The notes under the pieces are model-generated. The model had not been told where the DNA came from. It did not search any database and saw only the letters and a program-made list of their open reading frames with translations. Below are positions 15,329-22,732 of a stretch of 32,356 nucleotides of DNA, piece by piece. The stretch's first letter is position 1; every line of letters starts with the position of its first letter. This DNA is from an uncultured Candidatus Saccharibacteria bacterium. GTDB taxonomy: Bacteria > Patescibacteriota > Saccharimonadia > Saccharimonadales > Saccharimonadaceae. The stretch lies in NCBI GenBank assembly GCA_949063825.1, contig CARSRA010000005.1:1-32356 (forward strand), in the 5' to 3' direction. The translations under genes and the position numbers were made by a program.

Positions 15329-16374
15329 CGCTCGTTGTTCCTCTCTGCTAGACCAATAGCCACCGCAAATTCATTTGCGACTGGTCGTAAAACTTGTTGC
15401 TGCTCAGGAGTGATCCGTACTAATTGCCATGGATTACCCGGCGCAGTCGGGACGCCAGACTTTGCTTCGGTATATTCTGGAAGCAGCGGCACCATCCCAG
15501 CAAAACCAGCTAAGACAATACCCCCAACTGGAGCATTCATATATTCTGACTTAAAAAAGCGAATCGATTTCGCTAGTTCCGAAGTAAAGCTCCCTAATGT
15601 AGCATCAAGTGCTCGAAAAACTTGTCCCTCAACTTTATCCTGCGCGAGACCAAATTTTAGAATAAACTGCCTGGCTTGTTCCTCTTTGACGCCTATAGCC
15701 GAAGCTACTGTGCGTACCAAAAGTTCGAAGCCGCCAGGTACTGAACGTACCAAACGTGGCATTCCTCGAAACATCACTACAAGATCGGTCGATTTTTCGC
15801 CTAGATCTACTACTACCCTGGCATCCTGTGCACCTATTGGAGTCAACGCGCGTGCCATCGCTAACGATTCTGGCTCTTGCGCAATCACATTCAACCCAAA
15901 ACTCTCGATCAATTCTAGGCGACTCTCGGCAAAATCTACCGCCGTTGAAGAAATTAATACTTCAGCTTTTGTTGCATCATTCGGACAAACCCCAAGCGAC
16001 AAAAAATCTACCGTCGCCTCGTCTAGTGACATCGGGATATATTTATCGAGCTGATATTTAATCGAATTTAAAATCTCCTGCTCAGGTAAATTTTCTACCC
16101 GAACCACAGAAGTAAAAGTCTTTGCTGCTGGCATGCCGACTGCGACATTTTTTATGGTAATACCAGCTTGTTTCATGGCACCAAGGATAATCTCTCCTAG
16201 ATGATGCTTACCTGCCGACGAACTATCAGATAACACTTTTGGATCGACTGGTACATAGGCAAATTTTTGCAACACCCAGCCATGCTGACCGTTGCCAGCT
16301 AGCTGAATCAATCGGATCGAAGTCGTCCCGATATCCAGAGCAAAGAAGTCGCCCACACCATGAATCAAACTCAT
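15325..16374 (-). CDS. pilM: Type IV pilus assembly protein PilM (actin-like ATPase)
   Basis: 349 aa cytoplasmic actin/FtsA-fold protein. N-terminal phosphate-1 motif FFALDIGTTSIRLIQL; middle segment VAVGMPAAKTFTSVVRVENLP and IKYQLDKYIPMSLDEATVDF, both diagnostic of PilM; phosphate-2 motif RVVVDLGEKSTDLVV; and GGIVLAGFAGMVPLLPEY near the end. It binds the cytoplasmic N-terminus of PilN (the INLVP segment) and connects the ring to the PilB/PilT motors. The gene begins 7 nt after the TlyA-like gene, so the operon probably starts further upstream. Confidence 0.94.
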   Translation of the reverse strand: MSLIHGVGDFFALDIGTTSIRLIQLAGNGQHGWVLQKFAYVPVDPKVLSDSSSAGKHHLGEIILGAMKQAGITIKNVAVGMPAAKTFTSVVRVENLPEQEILNSIKYQLDKYIPMSLDEATVDFLSLGVCPNDATKAEVLISSTAVDFAESRLELIESFGLNVIAQEPESLAMARALTPIGAQDARVVVDLGEKSTDLVVMFRGMPRLVRSVPGGFELLVRTVASAIGVKEEQARQFILKFGLAQDKVEGQVFRALDATLGSFTSELAKSIRFFKSEYMNAPVGGIVLAGFAGMVPLLPEYTEAKSGVPTAPGNPWQLVRITPEQQQVLRPVANEFAVAIGLAERNNER

Positions 16375-16381
16375 GTTTTTA

Positions 16382-17224
16382 TTATAAGCTTAAGAAATTC
16401 AAAAAGCAAGAAGAATTCACACTTTTCGTCCGCGCGAGCTTGAGATAATAGAATCGTTCGCGGTTACCATTTCTCCCTACGAGCTCATTGTCACGTTTTT
16501 TAATGATCAGAAATCCATTCTCATGTAGCCATTGTTCGAAATTCCGAATAATCTCCCGTCGGATCTTCTCGTTCTTAATCACACCTTTTACCAAATCTGC
16601 ATTTTTTGCTTCGAATTGTGGCTTTAACATCACTAAATAATCCGCTTCTCGTCCGATGATTTGCTTTGCTCTCGCTAAAATTACTCGCAAACTAACAAAA
16701 CTTACATCCGCCAGCACCGTATCTACCTGTAGCGGCACTGCCAGACGATCTCCCGACTCAGTACCCTGGCAACTTCCGCGAGCACAGTTACGATCAATTT
16801 CCAAGAAATCAGTTTTTTCATGCAATTCAACTCGCGAGTCAAACCTTAGCGGCGCTTTCATCTGCCTAGTCCCCTTCTCGACTGCAATAACTTTTTTAGC
16901 CCCTCGTCCCAATGCGTATTCTGTGAATCCGCCCGTGGACGAACCAATATCCAAAACCGTCTTCCCACGAAAATCATAGTGAAAAGCTGTCGCCGCTTCG
17001 GCGAGTTTTAGCTCAGCGCGGCCTACTACGCTTCGAGCCCCCTGATCAACTCGCTCGCTGCCATACTTATCACCCCGTGTACTATGTCTATTATGTCGTC
17101 TACCTCCATGTTTATTGGGCTGCCTACCATTATGTTCACCGAGTCGTCTACCATCCCGCTCATCAAACCGCCCCCCACTCCGCTTATTAATTCCCCCGTC
17201 AATTACCTTATCAATTTGTCGCAT
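16382..17224 (-). CDS. TlyA-family RNA 2'-O-methyltransferase (FtsJ fold) without S4 domain
   Basis: 280 aa from ATG 17224. This start is favoured by AGGAATGGG upstream; the longer TTG start at 17257 is unlikely. The FtsJ-type domain begins at about 66 with VGRAELKL (family: SRGGLKL). It carries the SAM site VLDIGSSTGGFTEYALGRGA (89-108), then ADVSFVSL and the TlyA hallmark LKPQFEAK. TlyA normally methylates rRNA and has an N-terminal S4 RNA-binding domain. Here it is replaced by about 60 residues of low-complexity Gly/Arg/His/Asn repeats (GGRFDERDGRRLGEHNGRQ). That tail is probably disordered and RNA-binding (inference). It leads into the pilus operon by position only. Confidence 0.85.
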   Translation of the reverse strand: MRQIDKVIDGGINKRSGGRFDERDGRRLGEHNGRQPNKHGGRRHNRHSTRGDKYGSERVDQGARSVVGRAELKLAEAATAFHYDFRGKTVLDIGSSTGGFTEYALGRGAKKVIAVEKGTRQMKAPLRFDSRVELHEKTDFLEIDRNCARGSCQGTESGDRLAVPLQVDTVLADVSFVSLRVILARAKQIIGREADYLVMLKPQFEAKNADLVKGVIKNEKIRREIIRNFEQWLHENGFLIIKKRDNELVGRNGNRERFYYLKLARTKSVNSSCFLNFLSL

Positions 17225-17282
17225 AATCCCATTCCTGCTTTTATCATAACACACCAAATCTCTGCTTCAATGATGCAACAAA

Positions 17283-17300
17283 GGTGACCCGAAGGTCACC
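17283..17300 (-). terminator. Hairpin after the 100-aa gene, weak terminator
   Basis: A perfect stem GGTGACC/GGTCACC with CGAA loop. The minus side is followed by TTTGTTGC. It lies 46 nt after the stop of the 17346 gene. Confidence 0.5.
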
Positions 17301-17345
17301 TATCACTATGCTGCAAATAGAATGTTGCAAATAAATTGCTCTAAC

Positions 17346-17648
17346 TTATCTATCCCGAATCTCCGGATAGATTATTGATGATACCATTTTGCCGCGATTC
17401 GTGTCGCGGTGAATCAGCCCAATCTGCCTCTTTTCATTTAAAAGAGCCGGATGGCCCGAACCAAGAAATCTCCCTTTAATATGCAAATCTTCGTTATCCC
17501 GCACATCGAGCTCAAGGACGCGACCGTGTCTTGGCAATATAACTTCTCCGCCGACTATTTTTATGTCGTTCTCTTTCGCCCAGCTCTCGATTATATCCTT
17601 GAATTGAGTTCCAACGAACACATAATATTTTTCTTTCGGATTTAGCAT
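17346..17648 (-). CDS. Small soluble protein, unknown function
   Basis: 100 aa, not recognised. No signal peptide, membrane helix or cysteine. Mixed alpha/beta character with segments KYYVFVGTQFKDIIESW, IKIVGGEVILPRHGR and GFLGSGHPALLN-like Gly-rich turns. A strong AAGGGGGTG ribosome-binding site precedes ATG 17648. The gene has its own good promoter about 120 nt upstream and a hairpin downstream, so it is a single-gene unit. Confidence 0.65.
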   Translation of the reverse strand: MLNPKEKYYVFVGTQFKDIIESWAKENDIKIVGGEVILPRHGRVLELDVRDNEDLHIKGRFLGSGHPALLNEKRQIGLIHRDTNRGKMVSSIIYPEIRDR

Positions 17649-17777
17649 CTACTCACCCCCTTTCTATTCGCAAATTATTAAAGACCGTATGAATTATACT
17701 ATTGCCTAGTGCAATGCTCTGCCCTTAGAAATAATACAACCAACAACCGAGTTCCGTTTTTCATGAACTCTGTTACC

Positions 17778-17806
17778 ATTTTATCACAAATTTTATTTTT
17801 TGTCAA
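17778..17806 (-). promoter_or_regulatory. Promoter of the 100-aa gene with a long 5' leader
   Basis: On the minus strand TTGACA (17801-17806), 17-bp spacer, TAAAAT (17778-17783). The transcript would have a leader of about 120 nt. That leader contains two small hairpins: GAGTTC/GAACTC near the 5' end and ATTGC/GCAAT further down. Nothing else is recognisable between 17649 and 17890. Confidence 0.65.
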
Positions 17807-17897
17807 GCATGAAATTGACGCCATCGCACTGAATGGTCGATTTTCGCCACATATCTTAAAGGCATAACGACGATTAGCCCTAAAACTACTGTAAATA

Positions 17898-17906
17898 TGG
17901 TATAAT
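17898..17906 (+). promoter_or_regulatory. Extended -10 promoter of tRNA-Thr
   Basis: TGG-TATAAT, 8 nt before the tRNA. No clear -35 box. Confidence 0.7.
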
Positions 17907-17914
17907 GATTTTGT

Positions 17915-17990
17915 GCCGTTGTAGCTCAGTTGGTAGAGCAGCTCATTCGTAACGAGCAGGTCGCTGGTTCAAGCCCAGTCAACGGCTCCA
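17915..17990 (+). tRNA. tRNA-Thr(CGT), CCA encoded
   Basis: Acceptor GCCGTTG/CAACGGC, D-stem GCTC/GAGC, anticodon loop TTCGTAA (anticodon CGT), T-arm CTGG-TTCAAGC-CCAG, discriminator T and encoded CCA at 17988-17990. The innermost anticodon-stem pair is A-C mismatched. Confidence 0.94.
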
Positions 17991-18002
17991 AATAAGTCTA
18001 AG

Positions 18003-18037
18003 AAAAGAGGCGAGCCTAAAAACTCGTCTCTTTTTTA
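18003..18037 (+). terminator. Terminator of tRNA-Thr
   Basis: A 12-bp stem AAAAGAGGCGAG/CTCGTCTCTTTT with one G-U pair, ending in a run of T. Confidence 0.88.
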
Positions 18038-18065
18038 TATTGCTAAACTTTATAGGCGCCATCTT

Positions 18066-18649
18066 ATGAATATCACGCCATTCATAACTACTCTCTACAA
18101 CGTCCAAAATAGTACTGAGGGCTATAATAAGATTAACAACTGGCCTCTCAACTTTCTCCGGACGGGTATGTATAATTGGGTTAATGGCGTTATACCATAT
18201 CGTTCTTCAGGTGGATATTGGTGGTCAAACATAGCCAATGTCAACTCATTTTCTAGTAGGCTCCTAACAGACCAAACAAATGTTATTCCGCAAAGCTCTC
18301 ATTACCGTGGCTACGGCTTCGCCATCCGCTGCGTTACACGGGAGGGGTAGAGGAAGATATTCCCACCAAAGACAACTTCGTCACCCTCATCACTACTACC
18401 TATGGTATCAAAAGTGATGCGGCTGGCTCTACCAAGTTACGTTCTGCTCCTCTCAACTTTGCCTACACTGGCTGGTACGAGCACGAAACGGGCAAGTTGG
18501 CTTATGCTTCTACGGGTGGATATGCTTGGTCGCGTACCGTGTACTCTTCAACGAGTGCCTACGGCCTGTACTTCAGTAGTAGTGGTGTTCTTCCGGAGTA
18601 TCTCACCGGTCGTGGTCACGGTCGCTCCCTACGCTGCATCGCGAAGTAG
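18066..18649 (+). pseudogene. Broken tandem C-type-lectin-like (FISUMP-type) surface protein fragment
   Basis: Two related domains lie head to tail. The first reads from ATG 18066 to a stop at 18350 and has WPLNFLRTGMYNW, SSGGYWWSNIA and YRGYGFAIRCV. The second, from about 18344 to the TAG at 18647-18649, is in another frame and has SAPLNFAYTGWYE, TGGYAWSRTVYSS and GRGHGRSLRCIAK. Adding one G to the GGGG run at 18344-18347 would join both domains. There is no promoter, signal peptide or ribosome-binding site, and the N-terminal part of the parent protein is missing. The motifs match the 'Fibrobacter major paralogous domain' / C-lectin fold found in repeated surface proteins of CPR bacteria. 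A related fragment lies inverted at 25102-25324. Confidence 0.7.
18449..18473 (+). repeat. 25-bp repeat shared with the inverted fragment at 25278-25302
   Basis: CCTCTCAACTTTGCCTACAC plus 5 more bases is identical in both lectin-like fragments (opposite strands). A second shared block spans the stop codons (GAAGTAGGGTAGATAGT). The two fragments bracket about 6.8 kb. Confidence 0.85.
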
Positions 18650-18661
18650 GGTAGATAGTAC

Positions 18662-18692
18662 TCTGCGACCATGTTTTACGCATGGCCGCAGA
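18662..18692. terminator. Hairpin between the lectin-like fragment and efp
   Basis: Stem TCTGCG-a-CCATG / CATGG-c-CGCAGA with a 7-nt loop. No strong T run, so termination is possible but not certain. It lies between the convergent fragment and efp. Confidence 0.45.
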
Positions 18693-18721
18693 CAAGACGA
18701 AACTTTGATTTAATTACCTAC

Positions 18722-19282
18722 TTATTTCTGTCGCTCGCGATAAGCACCAGTTTCAGTATCAACGCTAATTACATCACCAGTCTTAATAAAGGCTGGTACT
18801 TTGATAGTAACTCCAGTTTCAAGCGTAGCATCCTTTTGTACGGAACTAGTTGTATCACCTTTTACAGCAGTTTCCGTATAGGTAACTTTTAACCACAGAT
18901 TCTTTGGTAACGTCAAATTAATAGCGGTGCCATTGTAGAATTGGATTTCCATTTCATCGCCATCACGCATGTAGTCCTTCGCGTCCCCTACTAAATCCGA
19001 GTTAAGTTCATATTGTTCGAAACTTTCCGGATCCATAAAATAGAACTTTTCGTCGTCTTTGTATAAATACTGAACTTTCCTAGTCGTAACTTCAGCCGGC
19101 TCAATTTTCTCCTGACCCTTAAAAGTCTTTGGCAATAAAGCACCCGTGATCAAATTTTTCACTTTTACATTAACAATGGATCCACCCCTCCCCATCACCT
19201 TTTGGGAATATTCGATCACTTTATAAGGTTGTCCGTCTAGTGTGATTAGCACATTTTTCTTCAAATCAGTTGGACCATACAT
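18722..19282 (-). CDS. efp: Translation elongation factor P
   Basis: 186 aa, normal length. EF-P relieves ribosome stalling at proline runs. It has an N-terminal KOW-like domain, then two OB domains. Family segments are clear: VLITLDGQPYKVIEYSQKVMGRGGS, VKVKNLITGALLPKTF, FMDPESFEQYEL, and the C-terminal signature KGDTTSSVQKDATLETGVTIKVPAFIKTGD. The tip residue that is Lys34 in E. coli is Arg32 here (GRGGS). AGGAACA precedes ATG 19282. It follows rpsR in the same direction with a 71-nt gap. Confidence 0.96.
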   Translation of the reverse strand: MYGPTDLKKNVLITLDGQPYKVIEYSQKVMGRGGSIVNVKVKNLITGALLPKTFKGQEKIEPAEVTTRKVQYLYKDDEKFYFMDPESFEQYELNSDLVGDAKDYMRDGDEMEIQFYNGTAINLTLPKNLWLKVTYTETAVKGDTTSSVQKDATLETGVTIKVPAFIKTGDVISVDTETGAYRERQK

Positions 19283-19353
19283 TGTTCCTAAGTTCCCTTC
19301 CGTTTATTTAATGATAGAAATTAAGATTACTTAGTCGTAACCTAGCTAATTAC

Positions 19354-19551
19354 CTATCGCTCAGCAACGAATGGCAACAATGCTAAATGCCTTGCCCGCT
19401 TAATCGCTACGGCTAGCTGGCGCTGTTGTTTTGCGGTCAATCCAGTCTTCGAAATCGGCTCGATTCGACCATAAGGATCAACGTAACGCTGCAAAGTCTT
19501 TACGTCGCGATAATCAAAATATGTATTTGGGTTAGTTTTTACCTTTCTCAT
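19354..19551 (-). CDS. rpsR: 30S ribosomal protein S18
   Basis: 65 aa, at the short end for S18. It contains YFDYRDVKTLQRYVDPYGRIEPISKTGLTAKQQRQLAVAIKRARHLALLPF (read in pieces), the standard S18 core that pairs with S6 on the 16S platform. It comes third in the rpsF-ssb-rpsR cluster. A GAGAGAG stretch precedes ATG 19551. Confidence 0.96.
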   Translation of the reverse strand: MRKVKTNPNTYFDYRDVKTLQRYVDPYGRIEPISKTGLTAKQQRQLAVAIKRARHLALLPFVAER

Positions 19552-19577
19552 AACTCTCTCTTTCTCCCCACTATATC

Positions 19578-20054
19578 TTAGAATGGAATGTCATCCAAAT
19601 TAATTTCACCATCTTCCGGCATGTCATCCGGTACAAAATCATCAGTTTCGTTCCCAGCTGGAGCAGGTTTGTCCATTTTCTTGCTCGAGCTAGATGCCGC
19701 ACCACCACCACCAGCGGATGATCCTCCACCAATAAACGAGAAATCTTCAACCACGACTTCGATCCGGCTACGGCGCTGGCCACTGTTCTTGTCTTCCCAG
19801 CTGCGTTGATCTAAACGTCCAGAAACGATAATACTGGATCCTTTGCGCGTGTACTGAGCAATTGTCTCACCTGGCTTGCCCCAAGCAACACAATCAATAT
19901 AAGAAACCTGCTCTTGCATATTGCCATCCGAACCTTTATAGACACGGTTGACTGCAATCGTAAAATTGCAGGCCTGCGAACCAGTAGTAGTAGCCCGCAT
20001 CTCTGGATCACGAGTTAAGTTACCGGCTAGAACTACTTTGGAAAATCCGCGCAT
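19578..20054 (-). CDS. ssb: Single-stranded DNA-binding protein
   Basis: 158 aa. An N-terminal OB fold (about 1-108) begins with MRGFSKVVLAGNLTRDPEMR and includes FTIAVNR and ISGRLDQRSWEDKNSGQRRSRIEVV-like strands. A Gly/Ser-rich linker follows, and an acidic C-terminal tip ending in LDDIPF, the peptide that recruits replication and repair proteins. The start overlaps the rpsF stop (TAATG). Classic rpsF-ssb-rpsR order. Confidence 0.96.
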   Translation of the reverse strand: MRGFSKVVLAGNLTRDPEMRATTTGSQACNFTIAVNRVYKGSDGNMQEQVSYIDCVAWGKPGETIAQYTRKGSSIIVSGRLDQRSWEDKNSGQRRSRIEVVVEDFSFIGGGSSAGGGGAASSSSKKMDKPAPAGNETDDFVPDDMPEDGEINLDDIPF

Positions 20055-20410
20055 TAATCTTCCCCTTCCTTATCTTCTTCGTCGTGAGGCTTGCGTGCAG
20101 CCTGTTTTTCTTCGTATTTAACTTTGCGTGGGTCTACACTCACTAATAGATAGCGGATGATCTCGTCGGTAATATTTAATACGCTCTCAATCTTTTTTGG
20201 AGCATCCGCCGGAAGCTGAAGATTATAAAAACAATATACAGCGTAATCTTGTTTCTTGATCGGATAAGCTAGGCGCTTTTTACCTTCGTTCTCTTCGGCA
20301 GTGATCTTGCCACCATGCTTCTCGACTAATTCTTTAATTTTGGTAGTAGCTGGCTCAATGTTCATCTCAAGATCAGGATGGACTAGAACCGTAAGTTCGT
20401 AATCTCGCAT
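20054..20410 (-). CDS. rpsF: 30S ribosomal protein S6
   Basis: 118 aa. Starts MRDYELTVLVHPDLE, typical of S6. It continues with KHGGKITAEENEGKKRLAYPIKKQDYAVYCF and ends in a charged tail rich in Lys, Asp and Glu. It forms the S6-S18 heterodimer on the small subunit. First gene of the rpsF-ssb-rpsR cluster. AAAGGAG lies ahead of the ATG. The 5' leader carries a possible S6:S18-binding hairpin. Confidence 0.96.
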   Translation of the reverse strand: MRDYELTVLVHPDLEMNIEPATTKIKELVEKHGGKITAEENEGKKRLAYPIKKQDYAVYCFYNLQLPADAPKKIESVLNITDEIIRYLLVSVDPRKVKYEEKQAARKPHDEEDKEGED

Positions 20411-20430
20411 TACAACTCCTTTGGGTTAAA

Positions 20431-20452
20431 CGGACACGGCTATTCCTGCCCG
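20431..20452 (-). promoter_or_regulatory. Possible S6:S18-binding leader hairpin (autoregulation)
   Basis: On the minus strand, CGGGCA and TGTCCG form a 6-bp stem around GGAATAGCCG. An unpaired CCG sits on the 3' side next to the stem, as in the known S6:S18 leader motif of rpsF operons. The inner stem is weak, so this is tentative. Confidence 0.35.
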
Positions 20453-20471
20453 CTGAGTTAATATTAATATG

Positions 20472-20500
20472 ATCGTAGCATACTTTACTCTAGCAAGCAA
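20472..20500 (-). promoter_or_regulatory. Promoter of the rpsF-ssb-rpsR cluster
   Basis: On the minus strand TTGCTT (20495-20500), 17-bp spacer, TACGAT (20472-20477), about 60 nt before the rpsF ATG. It faces away from the tRNA-Leu promoter at 20511-20519. Confidence 0.5.
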
Positions 20501-20510
20501 GAGAGATATC

Positions 20511-20519
20511 TGTTATAAT
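20511..20519 (+). promoter_or_regulatory. Extended -10 promoter of tRNA-Leu
   Basis: TGT-TATAAT, 8 nt before the tRNA 5' end. Confidence 0.7.
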
Positions 20520-20523
20520 GGCT

Positions 20524-22200
20524 TTAGGCCCGGATGGTGAAATTGGTATACACGTATGCCTTAGGAGCATATGCCGCAAGGCGTGCAGGTTCAAGTCCTG
20601 TTCCGGGCACCAGAGGAGACAAAGATGGCTCATTTGAGTCATTTTTTGGTGGAATAACAGAGTAGAGTGGGCTCAAATTGTGCGTTCCAACTTTTTCAAA
20701 CTCTCCTGTGCCCAGATTAACCTTGATGCCGTGAGGAAAAATCATCTGCTGTAATAATTGTCGCACTTCAAGGGATGCTCCTTTCCATATATCAGCAGGA
20801 TTCTCCATCAGGCTGATGAGCCTGATGATTTTCTTCTCGCTCAGAGTCTTTTGCTCCTGGGCAGCAGCGATTTCATCCTGTAATTGCTGCCTATCTTGCT
20901 CTAAGAGAGCCATATATCGCTCGTGGTCGGCTTGAGAGCGTTCACCTCGCATTACTGCCTTAAACGACTCATTATCTTGCTCCTGCAGTTTTTCGAGTTG
21001 CTCCATCTTCTCTGTGACATCCTTCTCAGCCTTCTCTACGCTGTGTTTCATAGCCCTTGTCAGAGCGACAGAGAAAGCCTTGAGCAGGTTTTTGACTGGA
21101 GTGATTTCTTGTATTAAATCAATGAACTTATCGTGCATCGCTTCTGGCATTATTGAGCCAGCACCAGAGCACTCAGAACAATGGTAGCGAGGGCTTGGCT
21201 TGCCACTTCCTCCTTTTGGAGCAGAGCCACGGGCAGCATAGCCACACTTCTCACAGTAGATGGTGCCTTTGAGCGGGAAAGCAGGGTTGCTGCGATTGTA
21301 TGGTTGTTTCTCACCAGTTTTCTTACAGCATTGAACAATCCTCTGAACAATGCTCTGATGCTGGTCGAGTGAGATAAATCCATCCCATTTCGCAGGAATA
21401 TATTTGCCATCCGTCAGGTTAGCAGAGCAGTTGTAGCCAGCCATAGCAGGATGCGACAGGAGATTCTCCATTGCCTGAATCGAGAAGTCATTTCCATTGC
21501 GAGTTTTGAGACCGATTTTCTTTGCATATCGAACCGTCTCTGCTACGCTATTGCCTACGAGAAAGTAGCCCAGCACATCTTCCACCTTTTTAGCCGTATC
21601 GCCTTGCTCATCTGGCGTTAGAATTGTGCGATAGCGAGTTTTTCCGTCCTTCGTTTTCTTGTCGATTGGGATGTGTTTCCTTACGAATCCTAAGGGTGCT
21701 TGGCTCTGCCAATACCCCTGAGCCGCTATCTCACGCATATTGTCAGTAGTGGTAGCCGATTTCGTGTCATTGTCGAATTGATGATAACAAATTGAAAGGT
21801 TCGCCATCATTTTGCCCTGAGGTGTGTTATCAATGGTTTCTTTAGTTGAGCGTAGTTCAACCTTCTTCTTCGTCAGGATTGGAGCAATATCTGCTGAAAA
21901 TGAGGATAGATTACGAGTGAGCCTGGACAGGTTATAAACAATCACGGCATCGGTTTGCACCTTGCCGCTGCTAATATCTTCGAGCATCCGCTGCAGTTCT
22001 GGACGGCGAGCGTTCTTAGCAGAGAATCCGCCATCCCAGTAAACATCGAGAAGTTCAATGTCGTTTGCCTTACAATAATCAGCAATCGCTTGTTTTTGAA
22101 CCTCACGAGAGGCTCCGTCCACCTGTTCTTCAGTTGAGACACGAGTATAGCCAACGGCTGTCTTGATGATAGTGTTCTTCTTTGTTAAATTACTAATCAT
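20524..22200 (-). CDS. Large serine recombinase (integrase) ending in antisense tRNA
   Basis: 558 aa. N-terminal resolvase domain (about 14-155) with catalytic Ser22 in GYTRVSTEEQ and the Arg-rich YNLSRLTRN segment. A 'recombinase' domain follows (about 165-285), then a zinc beta-ribbon (C316, C319, C341, C344) and a long coiled coil (about 380-460). This is the layout of large serine integrases used by phages and ICEs. The last 28 residues (from VPGTGLEPARLAAY, 531-558) are the antisense translation of tRNA-Leu, and the TAA lies just before the tRNA 5' end. So the present C-terminus comes from the chromosome at the attachment site. Its start overlaps the 79-aa gene by 8 nt. Confidence 0.93.
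   Translation of the reverse strand: MISNLTKKNTIIKTAVGYTRVSTEEQVDGASREVQKQAIADYCKANDIELLDVYWDGGFSAKNARRPELQRMLEDISSGKVQTDAVIVYNLSRLTRNLSSFSADIAPILTKKKVELRSTKETIDNTPQGKMMANLSICYHQFDNDTKSATTTDNMREIAAQGYWQSQAPLGFVRKHIPIDKKTKDGKTRYRTILTPDEQGDTAKKVEDVLGYFLVGNSVAETVRYAKKIGLKTRNGNDFSIQAMENLLSHPAMAGYNCSANLTDGKYIPAKWDGFISLDQHQSIVQRIVQCCKKTGEKQPYNRSNPAFPLKGTIYCEKCGYAARGSAPKGGSGKPSPRYHCSECSGAGSIMPEAMHDKFIDLIQEITPVKNLLKAFSVALTRAMKHSVEKAEKDVTEKMEQLEKLQEQDNESFKAVMRGERSQADHERYMALLEQDRQQLQDEIAAAQEQKTLSEKKIIRLISLMENPADIWKGASLEVRQLLQQMIFPHGIKVNLGTGEFEKVGTHNLSPLYSVIPPKNDSNEPSLSPLVPGTGLEPARLAAYAPKAYVYTNFTIRA
20528..20612 (+). tRNA. tRNA-Leu(TAG), CCA encoded; integration site of the element
   Basis: Acceptor GCCCGGA/TCCGGGC, anticodon loop CTTAGGA with anticodon TAG, long class II variable arm TGCCGCAAGGCG, T-arm CAGG-TTCAAGT-CCTG, discriminator A and CCA at 20610-20612. 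The gene is intact. The convergent serine recombinase reads right through it in antisense. Confidence 0.95.
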
Positions 22201-22432
22201 TATCTGAGTCCTCCTTATTTTTTGTTAGGTTGTTGAATAATTCTGGGTTAGTAGTAAATGTCAGAGCCATCTCTCCAAGAGCGATGCTGACTTTCCTGAT
22301 ATAATCATCATCAAGGCTCTCGGCATCCTTGCCGAGGATTTTCCTCAATTCCTTCACGCTAATAAATGGGGTCGCCAAACCAGGCTGAGATGGTTTCCAG
22401 GCAGAGCCAGTCGGAAGAGTAGTGGAGGTCAT
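22193..22432 (-). CDS. Small protein coupled to the serine integrase, unknown
   Basis: 79 aa, not recognised. Soluble, with a Ser/Thr/Pro-rich N-terminus and helical segments FISVKELRKILGKDAESL and DDYIRKVSIALGEMAL. It ends NKEDSDND. Its stop overlaps the integrase ATG by 8 nt, so the two are co-translated. The size and position suit a recombination directionality factor or an element regulator, but this is inference from context only. AGGAGG lies 13 nt before the ATG used, and an out-of-frame ATG sits closer to it. Confidence 0.6.
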   Translation of the reverse strand: MTSTTLPTGSAWKPSQPGLATPFISVKELRKILGKDAESLDDDYIRKVSIALGEMALTFTTNPELFNNLTKNKEDSDND

Positions 22433-22496
22433 AAGTCATAGTCCTCCTTCCTGTGATGGCTAACTTCGCCACCACTTAACAAAGAAAAGGTGTCGT

Positions 22497-22513
22497 TTCC
22501 GTTGCCAACGGAA
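22497..22513. repeat. Palindrome in the integrase operon leader
   Basis: TTCCGTT-GCC-AACGGAA, a perfect 7-bp inverted repeat. Beside it is AAGTC-AGTTCC-GACTT. Both lie in the leader between promoter and 79-aa gene. They could be an operator or an RNA hairpin. Confidence 0.5.
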
Positions 22514-22576
22514 GTCAGTTCCGACTTTTGCTCCTTTCCTTTCTACCTCTACGAGGAGCACGGCTTACTAAATCAG

Positions 22577-22588
22577 GTGTCGTGACAC
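22577..22588. promoter_or_regulatory. Candidate operator in the integrase promoter region
   Basis: GTGTCGTGACAC, a perfect 12-bp palindrome about 15-25 nt downstream of the expected transcription start. The half ACGACACC recurs nearer the gene. A repressor site is plausible. Confidence 0.4.
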
Positions 22589-22609
22589 TTTATAAATGCC
22601 TATGACCTT

Positions 22610-22637
22610 ATCATACCTTAAATGGAACGGAAGTCAA
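22610..22637 (-). promoter_or_regulatory. Promoter of the 79-aa/integrase operon
   Basis: On the minus strand TTGACT (22632-22637), 16-bp spacer, TATGAT (22610-22615). It leaves a leader of about 170 nt with several inverted repeats. Confidence 0.6.
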
Positions 22638-22664
22638 TATGTGTTATTTTACTCAAAGATAAGA

Positions 22665-22696
22665 AAAACCCTCGCCAGTTTCCCAGCGAGGGTTTT
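22665..22696 (-). terminator. Terminator of the GNAT gene
   Basis: An 11-bp perfect stem AAAACCCTCGC/GCGAGGGTTTT, minus side ending GGGTTTTTC. Confidence 0.9.
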
Positions 22697-22732
22697 GAGT
22701 GGGCATCTGCCCGATAATAGTCCAATAGAAGT

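Noticed and set aside
15275..16054. 259-aa plus-strand ORF
   Set aside because: Shadow of pilM, which has full family motifs. Composition is Ser/Arg/Thr-rich as expected for an antisense frame.
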